From NCBI GenBank assembly GCA_016285615.1, contig JAEERB010000112.1:1-7776 (forward strand): 7,776 bases of DNA. Direction: 5' to 3'. Below, in pieces: positions 1 to 5,467 of this stretch. Position numbers and translations under genes: made by a program. Origin of the DNA: Bacteroidales bacterium. Its GTDB lineage: Bacteria > Bacteroidota > Bacteroidia > Bacteroidales > WCHB1-69. The notes beneath the pieces are model-generated. The model had not been told where the DNA came from. It searched no databases and worked only from the letters and a program-made list of their open reading frames with translations. The number at the start of each line of letters is the position of its first letter. Positions within the stretch are counted from its first letter, which is position 1.

Positions 1-62
1 CGATGGGTCTGTTTGGGTTGATAATCTTGTAAATTGTTGATGCCTAAATATATTCCGCACAT
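1..62 (-). CDS. N-terminus of a class II glutamine amidotransferase / asparagine synthase-like protein (partial, runs off left edge)
   Basis: Seen: an ATG at 62-60 opens a frame of 20 complete codons with no stop up to the window edge, starting MCGIYLG and ending at Thr-His plus the first two bases (CG) of an Arg codon. Known: class II (Ntn-type) amidotransferases such as AsnB and GlmS start with MCGI or MCxI, where Cys2 becomes the N-terminal nucleophile that releases ammonia from glutamine, and asparagine synthases carry an HRGPD motif about 20-30 residues in. The His-Arg at residues 20-21 fits the start of that motif. A GGTGAGG stretch 5-11 bases upstream could serve as ribosome binding site, and a promoter lies at 84-122. 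An alternative ATG at 66-64 in another frame is also open to the edge but gives no recognisable motif. Only 20 residues are visible, so the family call is an inference; the substrate cannot be told. Confidence 0.5.
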   Translation of the reverse strand, partial: MCGIYLGINNLQDYQPKQTH

Positions 63-83
63 TCATCCTCACCTGTTTCCGAC

Positions 84-122
84 TGCAAAATTACGAATAT
101 TTCCCCACACGGCAGTTTCACA
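84..122 (-). promoter_or_regulatory. Bacteroidetes-type promoter for the left-edge amidotransferase-like gene
   Basis: On the minus strand the block contains TAATTTTG (93-86), an exact match to the Bacteroidetes -7 consensus TAnnTTTG. The -33 position, 21 bases further upstream, has CTGCC (115-111), a weak match to the usual TTTG/TTG. Transcription would start near 79-80 and give a leader of under 20 bases before the ATG at 62. The same 39-base pattern recurs at 6922-6960 with 30 identities. No transcript evidence is available from sequence alone. Confidence 0.6.
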
Positions 123-157
123 TTTTACGCCAATTCTTTCACTAATCACCACCACAA

Positions 158-248
158 AACGAATAGGAGAAAAATGAAATAGTTTTCCTCCTATTTCATT
201 TTCTGTCCTCTCACACCACCGTACATGCGGTTCCGCATACGGCGGTTC
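158..248 (-). ncRNA. Group II intron domains V and VI
   Basis: Domain V (about 246-215) folds as a hairpin: nine pairs (246-238 with 223-215), a two-base bulge at 225-224, and a four-pair upper stem (237-234 with 229-226) with a short GGAACC cap. The catalytic triad reads CGC at 244-242, and its G243 pairs with T218 as the expected G.U wobble. Domain VI follows after GTGTGAGA: 203-191 pairs with 182-170 over 13 bases, then a small internal loop and three more pairs (208-206 with 168-166). A164 lies unpaired just past the stem, in CCTATTCG, close to the usual CCTACTCGAT end, and is the candidate branch-point adenosine; the 3' splice site would be near 158. Both domains look structurally intact although the rest of the ribozyme is missing. 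Confidence 0.85.
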
Positions 249-572
249 TTAACACGGATGCAACTTCACATAGTAATTCATAAGGCATGGATAGCCCGCA
301 CGCCTCAGCTTTTCATCAGTGACAACACGTTGCATAAAGCTATGTGCAACACGGTAGTAGCCCTTGCGGCTGTTTGCCCATTGCCAAGCCTGCCATTTCG
401 GGATACCGCATTTCTGCAAGCTCTTGTAGCGTGTGCGTACCCTATTCCAACATTTCCATATGCACATGCGGATGCGACATCGTAGCAATTGGTCGGTTTT
501 TTCCAAGAATCCACGCATGTCGGCATACCGAAAGTAGGTCACCCACCCTCGGATTGTCTGGGCCAAATTCAT
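249..572 (-). pseudogene. ltrA: Group II intron maturase/reverse transcriptase, C-terminal fragment (107 residues)
   Basis: The fragment shows the maturase-specific domain (domain X) of LtrA-like intron-encoded proteins. Recognisable blocks are TIRGWVTYFRYADMRG at residues 6-21, the RIRMCIWKCW block near 33-42, WANSRKGYY near 65-73, and the terminal LRRAGY...NYY segment. This domain binds intron RNA for splicing. A complete protein has roughly 420-600 residues, so the fingers, palm (including the YADD active site) and thumb are gone. An in-frame TAA lies two codons upstream of the first Met, and homology appears to start only at about residue 2, so the ATG at 572 is accidental. The reading frame that remains has no internal stop, which suggests recent decay. 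It is very unlikely to be translated into a working protein. Confidence 0.88.
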
Positions 573-577
573 TTGGC
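562..577. repeat. Short perfect inverted repeat at the intron truncation point
   Basis: Seven bases, GCCAAAT (562-568), are repeated inverted as ATTTGGC (571-577) around a two-base centre. The 562-570 half lies in sequence that still encodes maturase; the other half lies at or just beyond where intron homology ends. With only a two-base centre, a real hairpin would open a few inner pairs. It has no T-run on either side, so it is a poor terminator. Confidence 0.6.
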
Positions 578-594
578 GTTATAATGGTTCATTT

Positions 595-2526
595 TTACCG
601 CATCACCACCACTCTACGTGCTGGCCTAGCTCCAATCTTAACCATATAAACACCTTTTGGCAATGCTTCGTTGCGGACACTGCGACCTGTCATGTCGAAC
701 ACCCGAACCTCATCGGTCGTTCCCTCAACTACAATTCGACCATTTGAAGAATGGACATCGATACGATCCTCGCTAATGATATTTATTCCAACTTCATCTT
801 CTGAAAGAAATATGGCAGTTAATTCTACATCTTCTGTGACTTGAAAAGCATAGGGATTTGTTTGTATACCATTACTCCATTCTTTGAATACATATCCTGT
901 ATATGGTATTGCCGTGAGGATGCACGGTGTGCCATAAACATATTCGCCATCACCTGTAATAACTCCTCGGTCATTATTATTCGCTATGGCTGTTACCGTG
1001 TGAGTGTCAATGGCAAAATTACATGCTATAGTTCTATTAGTATTCATTTTGACCCATGTGGTGTCCTTTGACGCAGACACCTCAGATACGCCATTCCAAT
1101 TTACAACATGATAATGATCTATTGGAATGGCTATAATCATTAAAGTATCAAGGTAGTCAGCAGTGTCGCCATTGGGTAATGATATTGATCCCCAATTGGC
1201 ATTATTGACATTAACTGTAAGATGGTAGCGATTGGGTAAAAAATACGCTATGATGGTACTGTCACCTACAAGATTCAACGTGTCGGGGTTTGATGTACTT
1301 CCATTGCTCCAGTAGTCAAAATGATAATGTTCAAAAGATGTGGCTATAATACGTTCTATATGGTCATCTATTTTGTTATGTGTGGCAAAACCACGAGTGC
1401 TGTCATTTACATTTACAGAAACTCCAATAAAAAATGCTGTAACTGAGCTATCTCCTATGAGTTGTAATGTATCAGGGTTTGCCACACTTCCATTACTCCA
1501 ATGGTCAAAATGGTATTGAGGGAAAGGCGTAGCAGTAATAGTCGTAATTGAATCGCAGCCAACAATTGCATTATGATAAACGCTTTCCACAAGTCCCCGC
1601 GATGTGTCATTGGTGCTAATAGTCATTGATATTTCGGAAGATGGTTCTCGCAACGCATTACGATAAACAGTCCAAGTGTTATAATAGGAGTCCCATGAGC
1701 CACATGGAATCCTGAATACTCTACTACTATGATTATTCCCAAAAACATCGGACATACCCCATCCTAGAAAAACCGGTGCGATATCTGGCATCATTATCAC
1801 TGACAAAAGATTACTACAGTCTTTAAACGCATTCATACCTATAGATAAGACGCCAGCTGGAATCACTATAGAATCCAGCATTGAACAACCAGAAAAGGAT
1901 GCTTCTGATATAACTGTTATATCTTGTGATAATGTTACTGCTGTTAAGTTTGTACAATTCTTAAATGATTCTTTACCTATAGAAGTTACTGTATTGGGTA
2001 TATTGATTGATGAAAGATTCGTACAACCCATAAATGCAGATTCTCCTATTGTTTTTAAACCATTAGGAAGAATGATAGAATCAAAATGACATCCTCTAAA
2101 TGCCCAATTCCCAATTGTCTTCAGTGAATCTGATAGTGTTATAGACGTAATGTTCGTATGATAAAATGGTTCATCCTCTATATACTTTACTGTATTCGGT
2201 ATCACCACCGATGTTAAGCCAATACAATATGTGAATGCATCAGACCCAATAGCAGTTACCGGATATGTTTCTCCCCAAAATGTGACACTATCTGGTATTA
2301 TTAATGCACCCGTTGGTTTTGTGAATGAACCCCAATAATTATTGAACCAATCAGAAGGATAAGTCACAATCGCGGTATCTCCCCGTACTATGTAATATAA
2401 GGTTTGTCCACTTGGCGCAACTGATGCTGAAGCTCCCCATCCTGGAGGAGGTGGTAGAGTTGTGCCCTTTGCTACACTAAATAACATTATGAATAAGAAA
2501 ACGAAAACGTCATTCTTTTTTTTCAT
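595..2526 (-). CDS. Secreted BspA-like leucine-rich-repeat protein with InlB-type repeats and T9SS C-terminal sorting domain
   Basis: A 643-residue secreted or surface-attached protein. Residues 1-21 form a signal peptide (MKKK, then a hydrophobic run ending near VAKG). Residues about 75-245 hold some seven BspA/LRR_5 units of ~23 residues with the pattern IPxxVxxIGxxAFxxCxxL. Residues about 298-575 hold four InlB/Listeria-type B repeats, three with a W-S-N-G...NP core (near 343, 406 and 550) and a divergent one near 477. Residues about 580-643 are a type A T9SS sorting domain (VRVFDMTGR, LPKGVYMVKI, basic end). Known: the T9SS domain directs outer-membrane export and anchoring, and BspA-like proteins often bind host matrix proteins or other bacteria. 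Start chosen for the signal peptide; AAAGAAAG lies 3-10 bases upstream. It follows the cyclase-like gene by 11 bases, so co-transcription is likely. The ligand is unknown. The sorting-domain end is richer in GC than the rest of the gene. Confidence 0.9.
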   Translation of the reverse strand: MKKKNDVFVFLFIMLFSVAKGTTLPPPPGWGASASVAPSGQTLYYIVRGDTAIVTYPSDWFNNYWGSFTKPTGALIIPDSVTFWGETYPVTAIGSDAFTYCIGLTSVVIPNTVKYIEDEPFYHTNITSITLSDSLKTIGNWAFRGCHFDSIILPNGLKTIGESAFMGCTNLSSINIPNTVTSIGKESFKNCTNLTAVTLSQDITVISEASFSGCSMLDSIVIPAGVLSIGMNAFKDCSNLLSVIMMPDIAPVFLGWGMSDVFGNNHSSRVFRIPCGSWDSYYNTWTVYRNALREPSSEISMTISTNDTSRGLVESVYHNAIVGCDSITTITATPFPQYHFDHWSNGSVANPDTLQLIGDSSVTAFFIGVSVNVNDSTRGFATHNKIDDHIERIIATSFEHYHFDYWSNGSTSNPDTLNLVGDSTIIAYFLPNRYHLTVNVNNANWGSISLPNGDTADYLDTLMIIAIPIDHYHVVNWNGVSEVSASKDTTWVKMNTNRTIACNFAIDTHTVTAIANNNDRGVITGDGEYVYGTPCILTAIPYTGYVFKEWSNGIQTNPYAFQVTEDVELTAIFLSEDEVGINIISEDRIDVHSSNGRIVVEGTTDEVRVFDMTGRSVRNEALPKGVYMVKIGARPARRVVVMR

Positions 2527-2537
2527 ATCTTTCTTTA

Positions 2538-3602
2538 TTAAAAAGTTTGGCCAACTAATTTTTTTCCATTTGTTCCAAGGCAGTCGTCATGCTCGGTAAA
2601 CATATAAAGTCCCCCCTCTTCGGAGAAATCAATATGGGCATAATCCTTCTCGTCAAGCCATTTGCAAACTTTCTCCATGTCTATATCACCATCCTCTTTT
2701 TCTAAATACCCTTGAATTTCTTGGAGGTGAAATCCTCGTCTTAATCTCTTGAATTGAATTGTGACCATCGCAGCCACATACTCATCAAATGTAAGCTCTG
2801 TTGGCTTATGAATGTTTTCCATTGTGAATAAATATTTGTTTCCAATCAATTCACCCCAGCCTTTTCTCGTACATTTTCTTCCTGCAAAATCGTACCATTC
2901 TTTCATTACAAGTTCGGTATTTAGAATGTAGAAATTGGCACGACAACCATAGTTGGGTGAAAAAATATTTTTTTCATATAACCGTGCAATCAACTGTCGT
3001 ATTGTGGGTACTTGTTCCTCATATGTTACTAAATGCCCATCTTTGAACACACTAATATCCATCCAATTGATAAGAGAGGACTGTTGCCATCCTTCATTCT
3101 TAAATGGAATCATCATGTCGTTTACTATCAAATCAGCGCTATCCACCTTGCCATTTCCATGACAAAAAACAACTGGATAGTCATTGAGGTATTTTCTACA
3201 TGCCTGTTTGTCGAGAACTAAACCGTAGAAAAATAGATTTTCTTGCATATGGTGTGCTGTAATGACAGGTTCGCCATAAAAGATGTTATTCTCGATGTCT
3301 ATTGTAATGTTTCCATACGAAATGGCACCGTTGATTGCATATCCATTTCGTATAAACATTCTTTCTAGTATAGCAGATGCCCTAACAATCCCCTCAAAGG
3401 AAGCTGCTTCATCATTCAACGTGATAATTGTTATAGAATCCGAATATGCTTGATAATATAGCATAGTATCATACTTGCGCTCTCGAATAATGTTCCGCGA
3501 TTCCAACATTATTCTTCCCAACTCGTCGGGTTCTTCTTTTGTTAATTTTGAAGCACCCATAATGTCAAGCATTGCTACAAAACGTTTCCTTGTATCAAAC
3601 AT
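2538..3602 (-). CDS. Protein with class III nucleotide cyclase-like domain, activity unproven
   Basis: A 354-residue cytosolic protein with no signal peptide or membrane segment. I do not recognise a named family, but the first ~125 residues follow the motif order of the class III adenylate/guanylate cyclase fold: RFVAMLDIMG (Asp13, Gly16; cf. FxDIxGF), a YSDSITII hairpin (Asp55; cf. the second metal-binding Asp), AINGAISYG (90-97; cf. RIGIHTG), and FYGEPVITAHHMQEN (108-122; cf. GxxVNxAxRLE). Both candidate metal Asp residues are present, so catalysis is possible; the residues that would define the base are not identifiable. Residues 125-354 are unassigned, with a charged, helix-like C-terminal part. 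The gene is AT-rich (about 32% GC in a hand-counted row) and lies 11 bases upstream of the surface-protein gene, suggesting an operon. Start: ATG preceded directly by CTAAAGAAAG, nearly the same leader as the next gene. Nucleotide cyclase activity is an inference; a non-catalytic regulatory role is equally possible. Confidence 0.6.
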   Translation of the reverse strand: MFDTRKRFVAMLDIMGASKLTKEEPDELGRIMLESRNIIRERKYDTMLYYQAYSDSITIITLNDEAASFEGIVRASAILERMFIRNGYAINGAISYGNITIDIENNIFYGEPVITAHHMQENLFFYGLVLDKQACRKYLNDYPVVFCHGNGKVDSADLIVNDMMIPFKNEGWQQSSLINWMDISVFKDGHLVTYEEQVPTIRQLIARLYEKNIFSPNYGCRANFYILNTELVMKEWYDFAGRKCTRKGWGELIGNKYLFTMENIHKPTELTFDEYVAAMVTIQFKRLRRGFHLQEIQGYLEKEDGDIDMEKVCKWLDEKDYAHIDFSEEGGLYMFTEHDDCLGTNGKKLVGQTF

Positions 3603-3806
3603 CTTTCTTTAGATTATTTCAGTACAAAACCATCCCGTCCCGTCGCTGGTGCGCCGTCGACTTGGCCGACAACTTTGCGGCAGAGAGAAGCAAATGAATC
3701 AAAAACAAAGAGGAAAGAACCAAGACGATTACCTGTGCAATTCGTGGTGGGGTAGAAATAAGCGAGTTATGAGTACTGCGAATCATATATCATTTTTCTT
3801 ACGCCA
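3603..3806. other. 204-base gap between toxin gene and cyclase-like gene, no gene recognised
   Basis: This gap should contain the promoter of the cyclase-like/surface-protein operon. On the minus strand I see only imperfect -7 candidates (TTCATTTG and TGGTTTTG, each one base off TAnnTTTG) and no well-placed -33 element. The part near 3640-3690 is GC-rich compared with its surroundings and contains short inverted GTCG/CGAC motifs around 3655-3670. A plus-strand reading frame crosses the gap, but it continues antisense through the toxin gene and resembles nothing I know. No terminator with a clear stem follows the toxin. Confidence 0.4.
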
Positions 3807-4085
3807 TTACAATCCAAACAAATCGGCATGTGTACCAGTGCGCATTAGCACGAGTTGCAACATAAGGTCATCCTTGCGATACATCAACAGCCAGTTGGGT
3901 TGTATGTGGCACTCGCGGAAGCCGTGGAATTCACCTTTCAACGCGTGGTCTTTGTTGGCGGCGGGTAACGGCTGGTCGGTGGCAAGCAGTTTGATAACCT
4001 CGTTCAACTTTTCCTCCGGCAGATTGCGTCGGAGTGCCAGCTTGAGGTCGCGTTTGTACTGCGATGTGAAGACAATCTGCCTCAT
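3807..4085 (-). CDS. yafQ: Type II toxin, YafQ family (RelE superfamily mRNA interferase)
   Basis: A 92-residue protein, the same length as E. coli YafQ and colinear with it: QYKRDLKLA near the start, LPxxxKDHxLKG (40-51), GFRECHIQPNWLLMY (55-69) and RTGTHADLFG (82-91). YafQ cleaves mRNA in the ribosomal A site, and its antitoxin blocks it. His47, His60, Trp65, His86 and Phe90 correspond to the known active-site residues, but position 64 is Asn where E. coli YafQ has Asp67; the codon is AAC, one transition from GAC. The start at 4085 is chosen over a longer reading frame beginning at 4124 because homology begins there and because it overlaps the antitoxin stop codon by ATGA, typical of translationally coupled toxin-antitoxin pairs. 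Activity may be reduced if the Asn matters; otherwise the family call is firm. Confidence 0.9.
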   Translation of the reverse strand: MRQIVFTSQYKRDLKLALRRNLPEEKLNEVIKLLATDQPLPAANKDHALKGEFHGFRECHIQPNWLLMYRKDDLMLQLVLMRTGTHADLFGL

Positions 4086-4273
4086 GCGTGAACCTTTTTG
4101 AGATAATCCTCGAAACTGTCGCACACAGTGACGTTGCCGCTGCGGTAGTCGGAGATGGCCTGCATCGTCTCGTCATAGCCATTGAGTTCCTTTGCGCCGA
4201 GAGTGATTAGTACGCCTATCAGCTGCTTGATTGCGCTGTTGCGTCCGTCGTATTCCAATGTTATTGTTGCCAT
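4082..4273 (-). CDS. Antitoxin of the YafQ-like toxin (RelB/DinJ-like)
   Basis: A 63-residue protein encoded directly before the toxin, overlapping it by four bases. Its N-terminus (MATITLEYDGRN) forms a short beta strand and turn of the type seen in Bacteroidetes antitoxins paired with YafQ/RelE toxins, where it would make the dimeric DNA-binding part. The C-terminal part (VTVCDSFEDYLKK, 49-61) would wrap the toxin. Known for such pairs: antitoxin and toxin-antitoxin complex repress their own promoter, and the antitoxin is degraded under stress. The start follows an AT-rich leader without a clear ribosome binding site. The 95 bases upstream (4274-4368) should hold the promoter; I saw only a TATAAT-like hexamer there and no convincing -33/-7 pair. 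The call rests mostly on position and N-terminal pattern. Confidence 0.82.
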   Translation of the reverse strand: MATITLEYDGRNSAIKQLIGVLITLGAKELNGYDETMQAISDYRSGNVTVCDSFEDYLKKVHA

Positions 4274-4368
4274 TATCTGTTGTTTTTAGATTTTCTATCA
4301 TTATAACGCCCACATTCTTTTTTTATTGTGTACAAAAACTGATTAATTTCGGCGGCGGCAACATAAAG

Positions 4369-4408
4369 AGCCATCCGCCAGGGAGGTGTGGTTCCCAGGC
4401 GGATGGCT
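4369..4408 (-). terminator. Hairpin terminator of the acetyltransferase/reductase/DUF362 operon
   Basis: AGCCATCCGCC (4369-4379) pairs perfectly with GGCGGATGGCT (4398-4408); after one A/A mismatch a further four pairs (4381-4384 with 4393-4396) extend the stem, leaving an eight-base loop. It starts 41 bases after the DUF362 stop codon in the minus direction and is followed by CTTTATGTT, a weak T-run. The stem is much stronger than chance, so it is likely an end-of-operon hairpin, though the poor T-tract leaves Rho-independent termination unproven. It also separates the operon from the toxin-antitoxin pair. Confidence 0.65.
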
Positions 4409-4449
4409 TAGTTGCTTCGGAAGGGATATATTGAACCTACCTTAGAGGT

Positions 4450-5442
4450 TTACTCCTTCCCGTCGATGGAGACCAGCTTGTACTGGCGGCTGCCGAGGCC
4501 AATCTTCTCGGCGTGTTCGACGGTGTGGATACCGTGACGGCTCTCGATGCGCTCTTTCATGGAGGCTACGTCGTTGTCGGCTGTCTGCTCCTGACTGAGG
4601 ACGAGGTCGATGCAGGCTTGGTCGAGTGCCACGGGGTCGGTGCTGGCGAGGATGCCCATATCTTTGAGTGCCACAGGGGTGGGGTTGCCGTTACAGTCGC
4701 AGTCGATGCTCATGTTGTTCATCACGGCAATGTAGATAACCTTACCCTTGAAATAGTCGTGCACTGCAGCGGCGGCGTTGGCCATGCATTCGAGGAATTT
4801 GTCTTGATTTTCTGGTTTGATGTAGTTCCAAAGCTTGGTGTAGTCTTCGCTTTGGCCGTTGGTGTGGATGTAGGTCTTGCCGTTGCGCGAGGCCACACCG
4901 ATGCTGGCGTTCTTCAGCACACCGCCGAAACCGCCCATCTGGTGTCCCTTGAAGTGGGCGAGATTGATCATGAAGTCGTAGTTCTGCAGGTTCTTTCCCA
5001 CGATGTTGTAGTGCATATAGGTGGTGTCGCGCACGGGAATTTTGATTTCGCCGTCGGCATCCATGATGTCCACGCCACCGATGGCGTTAAAGCCGTGCTC
5101 CTCGATGACCTTCAGGTGGTCCTTGGTGTTCATGCGTTGACCTGCGTAGGCGGTGTTGCACTCCACGATTTTGCCGTTCACCAGTTTCACCAGCGGCCCG
5201 ATGAGTTCGGCTTTCAGATGGTTGTTGTTGCCAGCCTCGCCGGTGGAGATCTTCACGGCCACGCGGCCTTCTGCCGGCACGCCAAGAGCCTTGTAGATGT
5301 TAATCAGCGCCTCGGGACTGATTTCCTTGGTCATGTACACCACCGAGCCTTCGGGTTCGGGTAAGGGTGCGGGAGTTTCCTGTTTCTGTTTGCAGCCGAG
5401 CAGCAGCAATGCCGCAGCGGCGAATAATGCGATTCTTTTCAT
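4450..5442 (-). CDS. DUF362 domain lipoprotein
   Basis: A 330-residue predicted lipoprotein: MKR, a hydrophobic stretch, and a lipobox LLLGC with Cys17 as lipidation site, followed by a Pro/Glu-rich linker. DUF362 hallmarks follow: an H-F-K-G-H block with GGFGGVLKNASIG (about residues 163-181) and, further on, MNNMSIDCDCNG followed by MGILASTDPVALDQACIDL. DUF362 proteins are uncharacterised; many carry a [4Fe-4S] ferredoxin-like module, which I do not see here. The clustered cysteines in IDCDCNG could bind metal, but this is inference. The start at 5442 is preferred over an upstream ATG at 5484 because it places the signal peptide at the N-terminus and avoids overlap with the reductase gene. 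It is the last gene of the three-gene operon, 25 bases after the reductase stop. Being lipid-anchored, it acts outside the cytoplasm, unlike its two operon partners. Confidence 0.88.
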   Translation of the reverse strand: MKRIALFAAAALLLLGCKQKQETPAPLPEPEGSVVYMTKEISPEALINIYKALGVPAEGRVAVKISTGEAGNNNHLKAELIGPLVKLVNGKIVECNTAYAGQRMNTKDHLKVIEEHGFNAIGGVDIMDADGEIKIPVRDTTYMHYNIVGKNLQNYDFMINLAHFKGHQMGGFGGVLKNASIGVASRNGKTYIHTNGQSEDYTKLWNYIKPENQDKFLECMANAAAAVHDYFKGKVIYIAVMNNMSIDCDCNGNPTPVALKDMGILASTDPVALDQACIDLVLSQEQTADNDVASMKERIESRHGIHTVEHAEKIGLGSRQYKLVSIDGKE

Positions 5443-5467
5443 TGTAAATAGTATTGGGTTAATGTTT

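Larger units (their letters stand above)
158..575 (-). mobile_element. 5'-truncated group II intron remnant (maturase domain X plus domains V and VI)
   Basis: About 418 bases of a group II intron remain, on the minus strand. In transcription order these are the C-terminal maturase part of the intron-encoded protein (572-249), domain V starting right after its stop codon, and domain VI with a probable 3' end near 158. Complete introns of this class are normally 2-2.5 kb, so domains I-IV and the reverse transcriptase part are absent. The left flank of the fragment is the stretch after the stop codon of the 643-residue surface protein gene; the other flank is the promoter of the left-edge gene. 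The element cannot mobilise or splice by itself. Exact ends are uncertain by a few bases because no intact copy is available for comparison. Confidence 0.88.

Noticed and set aside
595..2526. CRISPR or tandem DNA repeats in the surface protein gene
   Set aside because: The repetition is explained by protein-level LRR and InlB-type repeats; there is no identical repeat/spacer pattern.
595..3602. Pycsar anti-phage system
   Set aside because: The partner of the cyclase-like protein has a signal peptide and T9SS sorting domain, not a cytosolic cyclic-nucleotide-binding TIR or membrane effector, so the known system does not fit.
3640..3690. GTCG/CGAC inverted motifs as a terminator or recombination site
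   Set aside because: The stem is only four bases with a seven-base loop and no T-run; too weak to support.
3649..4101. Plus-strand reading frame of 150 codons across the gap and the toxin gene
   Set aside because: Its second part is antisense to the YafQ-like toxin, and its first part resembles no protein I know.
4274..4310. TATAAT-like hexamer upstream of the antitoxin as a promoter
   Set aside because: Bacteroidetes primary promoters use TAnnTTTG and a -33 TTTG; no partner element at suitable spacing was found, so it was not called.
4513..5364. Long plus-strand reading frame (283 codons)
   Set aside because: It is antisense to the DUF362 lipoprotein, is unusually rich in His and Val from reversed codons of the GC-rich gene, and has no recognisable domain.
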